Shown here: positions 1 through 6,796 of the stretch, one piece after another
How positions within the stretch are numbered: position 1 is the first letter of the stretch
Layout of the letters: each line of letters starts with the position of its first letter
Source of the DNA: Chloroflexota bacterium
Lineage (GTDB): Bacteria; Chloroflexota; Anaerolineae; Anaerolineales; Villigracilaceae
Assembly: GCA_016234495.1 (NCBI GenBank)
Contig: JACRBI010000044.1
Span: 62,001-126,000 of the forward strand
DNA length: 64,000 nt
Direction of reading: 5' to 3'
Position numbers and translations under genes: made by a program
Notes under the pieces: generated by a model
Told to the model about the DNA's origin: nothing
The model's input: the letters and a program-made list of their open reading frames with translations, nothing else
Databases searched by the model: none

Positions 1-1433
1 GCTGCTCGGACGGAATCAATTATTTCGTTACGGGCGAAGCGTTCTAACGGGTTGCCCAATAATAAAGATGTAAGCGAATCCACATCGTCTTGCAAAATGC
101 CAGTCGAAGAGACATCCAATAAATTTTGCAAATTATGTTTCGTGTCGTTGAGTTCATTGCGAATCAGCGCGAAGGCAAATTGCCAGCGCGGCATAAGGTT
201 GCCCTGCCAGGCCTCACTGTAGTCGGGGTAGCCATCGGGCGTGGGCCAGTTGAAATAAAGCTGCCCCATGCGGACGAGATAATCATGCAGCGCGATGCCA
301 TCGGTTTCAACGTTGAGCATACGCAGCGCAGACAAAAGAAAATTGACGGGGCGTTTGTATTTGGGTTCTGCAAACCCTAAAGGTTTTTGAAAACCTTTAG
401 GGTTTAATCCTTCAAACAGGATGACTCGCAAAACAGATTTGATATCGCCATTGGTGCTGAGAAAAGTTTGCGCGGCTTTTTCGATAAGCGCCTGCGGCGG
501 GTTATCGGCGATGAAGCGACGCGCAAGTTTTGTGCAGATAAATTTCGCGGTGGATGGATGCTTGACCAGCATCTCGATGACTTGCTCCGCCTCTTTAATA
601 CCCGACGGTTGGATCGAAAGACCCAAAACATTTTTCTCACCTGTGTCATGCAGGTCTTCCTTGAAGACGAAATCGCCAAGCCAGAAATGTTCTTTCACAT
701 TCCAACCCGTGAGACAACGCGCAAGTTCCATCACATCTTTTTGAGAGTAACCGCCATCCACGCCGAGAGTATGGAGTTCCATCAACTCACGCGCATAATT
801 TTCGTTGGGATGACTTTTCTCGTTGGCCTGATTATCGAGATAGATCATCATCGCTGGTGAATGTGCAGACGCCCATACAAGGTCACGGAAATTACCGAGC
901 GCATGTTTGCGAATCACTTCGCGGTCGTCCACGGTTTTGAGGAAGAATTCTTTTTCCTTATCCATGAAGATGTTGAAGTGGTCGCTCCAGAATTCGACCA
1001 TCACTTCATAGAGTTGACGCTTGCTATAAAGCTGTCGCAGGAGAGTGGCTTGACGCAATTCGTTCGGGACTTTCTCACGGTCGTAGCCGTCGAATAGTTG
1101 GTTGCTGATTCCTTCGAGTTCGTTGGCTTGCATGTTGAGAGTTTTGAAGGTTGAAAGTTGAAGGTCGCAGGTTAGGTCATTAATGGATTCGTAGTTGAGT
1201 TGTTCTTCGATGTAGGCTTGCAAACCGATCTCTGCGAAGCGGGCGCGTTCCTCAACCCTTGCGCCGAAGGTGATGCGGTTCAGCGCGAGGAAGTCACTTG
1301 CGGAAAGCGCAGTCCACGGGACGGTGGGAAGGTCGCCAGTCATCTTTCTATACAAAGGAGCGCAGGAAGACAATGCGGCACTGGCGGTAATAAGCGAGGC
1401 AAGTTTGAGGAAGTCGCGGCGGGAGAGAGTCAT
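1..1433 (-). CDS. DUF1800 family TAT-exported protein (3' end outside window)
   Basis: The reading frame is open from an ATG at 1433 down to base 1, so the C-terminus lies outside the window and at least 477 residues are seen. The N-terminus has a twin-arginine motif SRRDFLKLA followed by a hydrophobic stretch and a possible lipobox-like SSCA, so the product is probably exported folded and may be lipid-anchored. The body matches what I know of the DUF1800 family: an early LNRITFGA segment, DHFNIFMDKE, ENYARELMELHTLGV and a late RPVNFLLSALR block. The family has no established enzymatic role; it usually sits beside a DUF1501 gene, which would be outside the window here. A perfect 34-nt palindrome lies inside the frame at 372-405. 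The family call is sequence recognition; the export route is inferred from the signal. Confidence 0.85.
   Translation of the reverse strand, partial: MTLSRRDFLKLASLITASAALSSCAPLYRKMTGDLPTVPWTALSASDFLALNRITFGARVEERARFAEIGLQAYIEEQLNYESINDLTCDLQLSTFKTLNMQANELEGISNQLFDGYDREKVPNELRQATLLRQLYSKRQLYEVMVEFWSDHFNIFMDKEKEFFLKTVDDREVIRKHALGNFRDLVWASAHSPAMMIYLDNQANEKSHPNENYARELMELHTLGVDGGYSQKDVMELARCLTGWNVKEHFWLGDFVFKEDLHDTGEKNVLGLSIQPSGIKEAEQVIEMLVKHPSTAKFICTKLARRFIADNPPQALIEKAAQTFLSTNGDIKSVLRVILFEGLNPKGFQKPLGFAEPKYKRPVNFLLSALRMLNVETDGIALHDYLVRMGQLYFNWPTPDGYPDYSEAWQGNLMPRWQFAFALIRNELNDTKHNLQNLLDVSSTGILQDDVDSLTSLLLGNPLERFARNEIIDSVRA
372..405. repeat. Perfect 16-bp-arm palindrome inside DUF1800 gene
   Basis: Arms AAACCCTAAAGGTTTT (372-387) and AAAACCTTTAGGGTTT (390-405) are exact reverse complements around a 2-nt centre. 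On the minus strand the element is translated in frame as roughly NPKGFQKPLGF, just before the conserved RPVNFLLSALR block. It looks like an intergenic palindromic element that has landed in a gene without breaking the frame. Confidence 0.85.
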
Positions 1434-1522
1434 GGCAAATTCTTTTTTGAACCGCAAAGAGCGCAAAGGTCGCTAAGAAAATCTGTTTAAATTCTTTGGG
1501 TTCTTCGCGTGCTTGGCGGTAA

Positions 1523-2041
1523 TTAAGCTTGTGTTGGAATGGTTGCTGCCACGGGCTGTGGTTTTTCTCTGGGATTCCAGTTGAGCAACGCAAATCCAGT
1601 TGCGCCGAAAGCGATGATGAGCATGGGAATCCAGACGAAGAGCCAACCGATGAGTGGGAAGAAGGCGGCGAGTTCGAGGATGACCGAGCCGCGGACGAAT
1701 CCGCTCAATGGAGAGACAGCGGTGTGTTTGGAGAGTCTTGCTCCGAGGTGAGCAGCGATGCCCGCTGAGCCAATGGATGAAATGGCAAGTGATGCGCCAA
1801 GCAAAATCCAGCCGATGAATTTTGCGGGACCAAAGGGCAAAGCAAGCAGGATGACGATTGGAATGGTGACAGCAACGACAATGACAAGTCCCATCCAAAA
1901 GGTTTGCATGGGTGTCTTTTCAACGCGGGCATGTGCGCGTGAAATCAGCGCGGGGAATAACAGCCATAACGCAGTCAGCATGGCAGGGAACGCGATGCCG
2001 ATGATTAATAGAATGAAGAAGATAGCGGATATGTCAGCCAT
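1523..2041 (-). CDS. Small multi-pass membrane protein, possible ECF regulon member
   Basis: This 172-residue protein is almost entirely hydrophobic, with four to five likely membrane segments (about residues 5-30, 47-70, 74-95, 115-135 and 137-155) and a short polar proline-rich tail. I do not recognise a family. It resembles in length, topology and N-terminus (MADISAIFFILLII against MTDILRIFFIAILL) the product of 2283-2774, so the two are probably paralogs. The start is backed by an AAAAGGAC ribosome site. A 29-bp sequence nearly identical to the one before the ECF sigma gene lies at 2076-2104, about 35 nt upstream, which suggests that this gene is transcribed by that sigma factor. Function unknown; an envelope-stress role would be a guess from context. 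Confidence 0.75.
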   Translation of the reverse strand: MADISAIFFILLIIGIAFPAMLTALWLLFPALISRAHARVEKTPMQTFWMGLVIVVAVTIPIVILLALPFGPAKFIGWILLGASLAISSIGSAGIAAHLGARLSKHTAVSPLSGFVRGSVILELAAFFPLIGWLFVWIPMLIIAFGATGFALLNWNPREKPQPVAATIPTQA

Positions 2042-2075
2042 TGGATTTGTCCTTTTTATGTTGAGTTATAGGGTG

Positions 2076-2104
2076 TACAGGAGTGCGCGGGGAAAAGTTG
2101 CAGG
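2076..2104 (-). promoter_or_regulatory. Candidate ECF sigma promoter (copy A)
   Basis: Read on the plus strand this block begins TACAGGAGTG and ends AAAAGTTGCAGG; 26 of 29 positions match the block at 3909-3937 before the ECF sigma gene. On the minus strand it gives TGCAACTTTT, resembling the AAC-type -35 of ECF promoters, then CCTGTA toward the start codon at 2041. Exact -10 spacing is uncertain. Confidence 0.6.
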
Positions 2105-2109
2105 AATTT

Positions 2110-2150
2110 TTTAACCACAAAGAATCACGAAGGTACACAAAGGTTAAATG
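2110..2150. repeat. Degenerate dispersed repeat (CACAAAG...CGAAGG...CACAAAGG type)
   Basis: The stretch has the pattern ACCACAAAG-N-CACGAAGG-N-CACAAAGG. Related copies lie at about 1450-1480, 58501-58530 and, inverted, 58612-58644. It lies between genes and has no coding potential that I can support. Confidence 0.55.
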
Positions 2151-2151
2151 A

Positions 2152-2180
2152 AAAAGACGCGGGGTGAGCGCGCGTCTTTT
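2152..2180 (-). terminator. Hairpin terminator after 2283-2774
   Basis: AAAAGACGCG (2152-2161) pairs with CGCGTCTTTT (2171-2180) around a 9-nt loop. The arms end in A and T runs, so it could work in both directions; it would end the sigma operon. Confidence 0.65.
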
Positions 2181-2188
2181 ATAAGTAA

Positions 2189-2284
2189 AAACCTGACAGG
2201 TCTTAATGAGGTGAGAGTCAATCAAAACTTATGAGCGGACATGAATCCCATGTTGAAAATGTTTAATGGAGGCCTGTCAGGTTT
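2189..2284. repeat. Inverted 12-bp copies AAACCTGACAGG / CCTGTCAGGTTT
   Basis: AAACCTGACAGG at 2189-2200 and its reverse complement at 2273-2284 flank about 72 nt of non-coding sequence. The right copy runs into the stop codon of the gene at 2283-2774. A related GTCAGGCT/AGCCTGAC hairpin is found at 14548-14566. Confidence 0.6.
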
Positions 2285-2774
2285 ACGATGAACTCCGCTG
2301 AAAGAAGCCCAAAATGGATGCGCCGATGCCGACGAATCCTACATACGGTAAAAGCAGGAACCAGCCAACAAAGGGCAGCGCACAGGCAAAGCAAAGAATC
2401 ACTGCGCTCCAGATATTTCGCTTCGGCGAGGACATGTCAGGGAAGAGGCGTTCGCCAAGGAAGTTAACCGTGCCTGTCAATCCAAGGCTCAATAGCACAG
2501 TGAGAAAGGCGAGAATAACAAGCGCGGGGATGGTCAGCGCGCCTTTGACAAAAGAACCTGCGTTCTCTGCAAGAGACAGCATGACAAACGCGATCAAACC
2601 GAAGAAGAAGAAGTTCACCAATCCCAACCCGAAAGCGCGGCCAGAGGTTTGTTCGATGATGTTTTGCGTTTTTGTCACGCGGCTGGTGAAGAGCGCGCCG
2701 ATGACGAGAAAATATGCGGTCAGTGTGATGGTTAACAGGATGGCGATGAAAAAGATGCGAAGGATGTCGGTCAT
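2283..2774 (-). CDS. Small multi-pass membrane protein in sigma operon
   Basis: The 163-residue product has four likely membrane segments (about 5-30, 50-72, 77-105 and 117-155), with a charged SSPKRN loop between the last two. It ends in a short polar tail. Family not recognised. Length and N-terminus suggest a paralog of the product of 1523-2041. It starts 49 nt after the anti-sigma gene on the same strand with an AAAAGGAAA ribosome site, and no promoter copy of the 29-bp ECF type was found directly before it, so it is probably the third gene of the sigma/anti-sigma operon. Its stop codon overlaps a dispersed 12-bp repeat. Confidence 0.75.
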   Translation of the reverse strand: MTDILRIFFIAILLTITLTAYFLVIGALFTSRVTKTQNIIEQTSGRAFGLGLVNFFFFGLIAFVMLSLAENAGSFVKGALTIPALVILAFLTVLLSLGLTGTVNFLGERLFPDMSSPKRNIWSAVILCFACALPFVGWFLLLPYVGFVGIGASILGFFQRSSS

Positions 2775-2823
2775 TTAATTTTCCTTTTTGTCATGAATGT
2801 CGGGGCGCAGCGCCGCTGTACCC

Positions 2824-3372
2824 TTATCTTTGATTTCGTAACAACAAGCCATTGCCTAATATCCACAAGACAGACACGCCCGCGAGGGTGAACAACAGGC
2901 TGGTCATTTCAAGAGTAGGCAGGTTGAATGTTACAGGTTGAAAGTGGAAAGTGGAAAGTTGGTCGAGCAAAGCAACCCATTGCGATTGAAGGTTTATAAA
3001 CATAGTTGCGAAAGATGGCATTTCTAAAATCGGTAAAAGGCTTGCCATAAATGGCGCAGCGATGACGGCAGCAACGATTGCAAATGCGGTTTGCAGAATC
3101 GCTGTCAGTGTGAGGAATTTTGGTAGTTGGGCTGGCAGGCTCGGGCGGGGTGTGAACGGCGCGGCGTCCCACGGGGATGCTTCGCTAAGGGATTTGGTCA
3201 ACGCCAGTTCGGGGAGGGAATCCAATTCGGTGAATACATTTTGCAGCGTGGATAATCTCGCCGCGCATTCGTCGCATGAAGATAAATGCATTTCGATTTC
3301 CGCGCGCTCGGCGGTTTCGTTGTCCAGATATTCGTTGAGTTGCACGTCTGTGACGTGATCAGCCAGGTGCAT
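2824..3372 (-). CDS. Anti-sigma factor, zinc-finger type
   Basis: Residues 1-40 form an anti-sigma domain with the ZAS signature HLSSCDEC (His-X3-Cys-X2-Cys), which normally binds zinc and holds the cognate ECF sigma inactive. After a linker there are two hydrophobic stretches, about 90-117 and 155-177, so the protein is membrane-bound with an external segment between them that could sense a signal. The start overlaps the end of the sigma gene by 14 nt, implying translational coupling. The external segment is encoded partly by a low-complexity repeat (GTGGAAAGTGGAAAGTTG region at about 2940-2965) of a type that is otherwise intergenic in such genomes, so this loop may be a repeat insertion. 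Overall call strong; the sensed signal is unknown. Confidence 0.88.
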   Translation of the reverse strand: MHLADHVTDVQLNEYLDNETAERAEIEMHLSSCDECAARLSTLQNVFTELDSLPELALTKSLSEASPWDAAPFTPRPSLPAQLPKFLTLTAILQTAFAIVAAVIAAPFMASLLPILEMPSFATMFINLQSQWVALLDQLSTFHFQPVTFNLPTLEMTSLLFTLAGVSVLWILGNGLLLRNQR

Positions 3373-3895
3373 GGAGTTTCTCCGCCAAAAATTTTCGGGC
3401 GCGGAAGAGATGACTCTTCACGTCGCTCAAGGGGATTTTTAATTCTTCGGCGATTTCTTCGTAGGATAGTTCCTGATAATGCCGCAGTTCGATGACGACG
3501 CGATAATGTGCCGGCAGGGATGCGAGCGCGGCGTGGATTTGTTCGCTTCGTTCCTTTAACTCGACAACTGATTCTGGCCTTTGAGTTGGGTCTGCATCCC
3601 GTTCATCGTCCAGTTCAGTTGCACCCCTTTGCCCTTCAAGGTGATTGAGACACAGGTTGGCCGCCACCCGCCGAATCCACGGGCCGAACTCGCGCTCAAT
3701 GTCAAAGGTGTGGATGCGGTCGTAGGCGCGGATAAAAGATTCCTGTGCCAGGTCTTCGGCTTCGCCGCGCTCGTGCAACATGCGGTAACAGACGTTGAAG
3801 ACGCCCGTCTGGTAGCGTGTGACGAGTTCGCCAAACGACTCAGCGTTGCCGCGACGGGCTTGCAGAATCAGGTCGCGGTCAGTTGGCGTTGTCAT
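3359..3895 (-). CDS. ECF-family RNA polymerase sigma factor
   Basis: The 178-residue product has the two classic ECF regions. Region 2 lies at about 8-80 (YRMLHERGEAEDLAQESFIRAY), which recognises the -10 element. Region 4 lies at about 115-172 (LPAHYRVVIELRHYQELSYEEIAEELKIPLSDVKSHLFRARK), the helix-turn-helix for the -35 element. An acidic linker joins them. Length is normal for the group. The downstream gene overlaps it and encodes a zinc-finger anti-sigma factor, the usual partner. The 29-bp block at 3909-3937 lies only 14 nt before the start codon, so transcription probably begins very near the ATG. Autoregulation is inferred from the second copy of this block before 1523-2041. Confidence 0.93.
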   Translation of the reverse strand: MTTPTDRDLILQARRGNAESFGELVTRYQTGVFNVCYRMLHERGEAEDLAQESFIRAYDRIHTFDIEREFGPWIRRVAANLCLNHLEGQRGATELDDERDADPTQRPESVVELKERSEQIHAALASLPAHYRVVIELRHYQELSYEEIAEELKIPLSDVKSHLFRARKFLAEKLHAPG

Positions 3896-3908
3896 GGCTA
3901 AAGTGTAA

Positions 3909-3937
3909 TACAGGAGTGAGGGGAGAAAAGTTGCAGG
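3909..3937 (-). promoter_or_regulatory. Candidate ECF sigma promoter (copy B, autoregulatory)
   Basis: It matches the block at 2076-2104 at 26 of 29 positions, and the three differences lie only in the central spacer. Both blocks keep the same outer elements (TGCAACTTTT and CCTGTA on the minus strand). It stands directly before the sigma gene, as expected for autoregulation. Confidence 0.6.
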
Positions 3938-4030
3938 AGAATGTTTCCACTTTTGTTATTCCAAAACTTGAGATTGCCGTGTTTTTAGGCGGTTTAGTTA
4001 TGGTATGCTTGCGCTTTACACGAGGTGAGA

Positions 4031-5482
4031 ATGTTGCGCAGTATTCGATGGAAGATCGCGTTAGGGATTGCCTTGCCGGTATTAATCTCGCTGATCGGTT
4101 TTTCCATAGCGGATTATTATCGCAGAAATGACCTCCTGGCAATCATGGCAGAAAACTCGGCCGTTGAAATGGGGGAAATGACGCGCGGCAGTTTAAGACA
4201 CGCAATGCTTTGGAATGACCGTGAGATGATTCGAAATGCGCTGGTTGATATTGGGGATCAGGGGAGCGTTTTGCGCGTTGCCATTTTTGATCAGGATGCC
4301 CGCCTAAAGGTGTCGGATCATCCCGCTGACTTTGAGCCTGCTCCAACACTGCAATCGCCCGGCTGCGTGGAATGTCACACGTCAACTGGGACATTGGATA
4401 AATTTAGCATCATTCTTAAGCTGCCAAATTCAAGCGACCCGATGGTGCGCAGCAGCACCCCTGTCTACAATGAACCTGAGTGTTATAAATGCCACGACCC
4501 AAATCAAGAGACTTTGGGCGTCATCGTCACAGACTATTCCCTGACCGGCCTGACAAACCAAATCAACAAGGATATGTGGATCGATGTCGTTGCTTCAACG
4601 GTAATCGCATTGGCCTTTATCGTAACGCTTTACATTGCCGCTCATTTTTTGATCGTGAAGCGCGTGGAGAGGTTAAGGTTTCCGTTGAAGCGTTACGCGC
4701 AGGGAGACCTGTCTGCCCGCATTGCGCTGGACGCCGTCAATGATGAGATTGACGACCTGATATTTGCGTTCAATAAAATGGCGGATGCGCTTGAAGGTGA
4801 AGCGCAGTTGAAGGAACTGGCGAATAACGCACGCTATAGCGCAGTTAAGGAAGAACGTCATCGGTTGGCGCGCGAACTGCACGATAGCACTGCGCAAATC
4901 CTCGGGTATGTCAGGAACAAGGCCACGGCAGTGCGTATGTTGATAGAGCAGAATAAATTGCCTGCTGCTGCTGCCGAACTCCGTCAATTGGATGAGGCTG
5001 CCGGGAATGTTTTTGCTGACCTGCGGCAGGCTATCCTTGACCTAAAGACGGACATAGGGGAAGGCCAGAATATTGATTCGGTGTTGACCGAATATGTCCT
5101 CAGTTTCGAACGGTATAGTGATATTCCTACTGAGGTGATTAATGAAGGCGTCGGCGAAATTCAAGTGCCGCTTGGCAGTGATTTGCAGCTCTTGCGTATC
5201 GTTCAGGAGGCGTTGTCCAATGTCCGCAAACATGCCGGGGCCACGCGAGCTACGGTGACTTTGCAGGTCAATGATCAAAATATGCTCGTGTTAACCATCC
5301 GCGATAATGGGGTGGGCTTTAATCCGCAGGACGATTTTTCAGAACACAAACCGCATTTTGGATTGGAAACGATGAGCGAGCGGGCCAGTGCCATTGGGGC
5401 GTCTTTTGAGATCACATCAAAGCCCGGGCAGGGGACACAAGTTATTGTAAAATTACCTTTAATGGATAAAGGAGAAATCTGA
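4031..5482 (+). CDS. Sensor histidine kinase with periplasmic di-heme c motifs
   Basis: This membrane kinase begins with one membrane helix (about 9-28). A periplasmic domain of about 150 residues follows, with two c-type heme attachment motifs, CVECH and CYKCH. Then come a second helix (about 183-208), a HAMP linker, a HisKA_3 dimerisation domain with the phospho-acceptor histidine in RELHDSTAQ (about residue 283), and a C-terminal ATPase domain with the N box LSNVRKHA and the G box DNGVGF. It is thus a NarX-like kinase whose sensor binds heme and probably reads redox state or a small ligand. ATG 4031 is preferred over GTG 4025 because a GAGGTG ribosome site lies 5 nt before it. The stop overlaps the regulator gene by one base. 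Control of the downstream cytochrome island is inferred from position. Confidence 0.9.
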   Translation: MLRSIRWKIALGIALPVLISLIGFSIADYYRRNDLLAIMAENSAVEMGEMTRGSLRHAMLWNDREMIRNALVDIGDQGSVLRVAIFDQDARLKVSDHPADFEPAPTLQSPGCVECHTSTGTLDKFSIILKLPNSSDPMVRSSTPVYNEPECYKCHDPNQETLGVIVTDYSLTGLTNQINKDMWIDVVASTVIALAFIVTLYIAAHFLIVKRVERLRFPLKRYAQGDLSARIALDAVNDEIDDLIFAFNKMADALEGEAQLKELANNARYSAVKEERHRLARELHDSTAQILGYVRNKATAVRMLIEQNKLPAAAAELRQLDEAAGNVFADLRQAILDLKTDIGEGQNIDSVLTEYVLSFERYSDIPTEVINEGVGEIQVPLGSDLQLLRIVQEALSNVRKHAGATRATVTLQVNDQNMLVLTIRDNGVGFNPQDDFSEHKPHFGLETMSERASAIGASFEITSKPGQGTQVIVKLPLMDKGEI

Positions 5483-6126
5483 TGCCGCTGCGTTTTTTAG
5501 TGGTGGATGACCATGCGCTGTTCCGCGATGGGATGGTCAGCCTGTTGAAGGCCGCTGGCATGCAGGTTGTCGGAGAAGCCTTGAATGGAGCGGAGGCTGT
5601 AAATGAAGCCGCGCGTCTTAAGCCCGATGTGGTTCTCATGGATATTGACATGCCGATCTTGAACGGGATCGATGCTACGCGGAAGATTACGGAGACTATA
5701 CCTGAAATCCGCGTAGTGATGCTCACCGTGTCTCAAGAGGATGACAAGCTGGTTGATGCGTTACGGGCAGGCGCAAAAGGATACCTGCTCAAAAGCCTGA
5801 GTTCAGATGAATTCATTGACCTGCTGCGCAAGTTGGAAAAAGGTGAACCTCCGATTCCCAGTTCAGTGACAGTCAGGTTAATGAATTATGTCGCCCAGCA
5901 AAGCAGTTCCAGCGAGATTCTCAATGAAAAGCTGACTGAGCGCGAGATTGAACTGCTCGGCTATTTAGGGTTGGGATACCCAAATAAATTGATTTCTGAA
6001 AAATTGGGTGTTAGTGACAATACAGTTAAGTACCATATCAAAAATATTTTGCAGAAGTTGAACTTCAATAATCGAGCTGAAGCTGCGGCGTATGCAGTCC
6101 GCCACAACCTAAACCCTAAAATGTAA
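5482..6126 (+). CDS. NarL/LuxR-family response regulator
   Basis: The 214-residue product has a receiver domain (about 3-120) with the acidic pair in VVDDHALFRDG, the phospho-acceptor Asp in VVLMDIDMP and the switch lysine in GYLLKSLS. A LuxR-type helix-turn-helix follows at about 148-210 (LTEREIELLGYLGLGYPNKLISEKLGVSDNTVKYHIKNIL). It overlaps the kinase gene in a TGATG arrangement and has an AAGGAG ribosome site inside the kinase frame, so the two are coupled. A strong terminator follows at once. The likely targets are promoters in the 6200-6418 gap before the cytochrome genes; this is inference from adjacency. Confidence 0.95.
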   Translation: MPLRFLVVDDHALFRDGMVSLLKAAGMQVVGEALNGAEAVNEAARLKPDVVLMDIDMPILNGIDATRKITETIPEIRVVMLTVSQEDDKLVDALRAGAKGYLLKSLSSDEFIDLLRKLEKGEPPIPSSVTVRLMNYVAQQSSSSEILNEKLTEREIELLGYLGLGYPNKLISEKLGVSDNTVKYHIKNILQKLNFNNRAEAAAYAVRHNLNPKM

Positions 6127-6151
6127 GACAATTTGTTAAAAATTTGTCCCC

Positions 6152-6202
6152 GCCCAAACGGGTAGTTTTTCATAATATAAAAACTACCCGTTTGGGCTTT
6201 TG
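6152..6202 (+). terminator. Strong rho-independent terminator
   Basis: Arms of 19 bp (6152-6170 and 6179-6197, GCCCAAACGGG.../...CCCGTTTGGGC) pair perfectly around an 8-nt loop, followed by a T-rich tail. It ends the two-component operon. Confidence 0.92.
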
Positions 6203-6418
6203 TGTTTTACTAAATGGGTCTGATGGTAACTCTCATGTTGCGTTAATATTCGAAAGGGTTTGCGCTAAACTTCACAAACGTGTTTGGTATAAGTTGAAGG
6301 TTTTTTCATAGTGCAAATCATTTTTCGTAACCTGTAAAATATGACAATATACGTGGTAATTTGGGTCATATATAACTGCCAATAAAATAAGCGCAACGTT
6401 AAACTGGTATTAGTTATT

Positions 6419-6796
6419 ATGGAAAATGTTCAACCGCTCCTCACCGTGTTCATTTTGGCACATCGCTCACTTTTGTCAGGCGGGATTGCAAGCACCTTAA
6501 GCGAGTACGGTAGTGTATTAAATGTGAGGCTGATTGACAGCGAAACGATAAATATTCCTGAGATTGTTCAGACTGAAGCACCCTCTATTATTATTTTGGA
6601 TGCCGGCGATTCTGATATATGTAAAAAAACACCGGTAACAAAATTACTGGAGTGGGCGCCAAACGCGAAGATCATTCGCCTTGACCTTGCCAGTGACCGC
6701 ATCCGAATCTTTTCAAGCATCGAACTGCAGATTAACCATGCAGTGGATCTGGTGGGTTTGATCCAATCCCTTTCCAGGACAGAGTTGAGTTTATGA
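6419..6796 (+). CDS. Degenerate receiver-like protein without acidic pocket
   Basis: The 125-residue product looks like a NarL-type receiver domain on its own. Its beginning, VFILAHRSLLSGGI, aligns with the usual VLIVDDHPLLRRGI, and IIILDAGDSD lies where the phospho-acceptor strand should be. The two acidic residues that bind magnesium are replaced by Ala and His, so ordinary phosphorylation is unlikely. No output domain is present. It overlaps the next gene, a 10-heme cytochrome, in an ATGA arrangement and is therefore translated with it. It could be a protein-protein adaptor or a phosphorylation-independent sensor for the cytochrome island. The 218-nt gap before it is AT-rich and probably carries the island promoter, but I cannot assign operators. 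Confidence 0.7.
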   Translation: MENVQPLLTVFILAHRSLLSGGIASTLSEYGSVLNVRLIDSETINIPEIVQTEAPSIIILDAGDSDICKKTPVTKLLEWAPNAKIIRLDLASDRIRIFSSIELQINHAVDLVGLIQSLSRTELSL

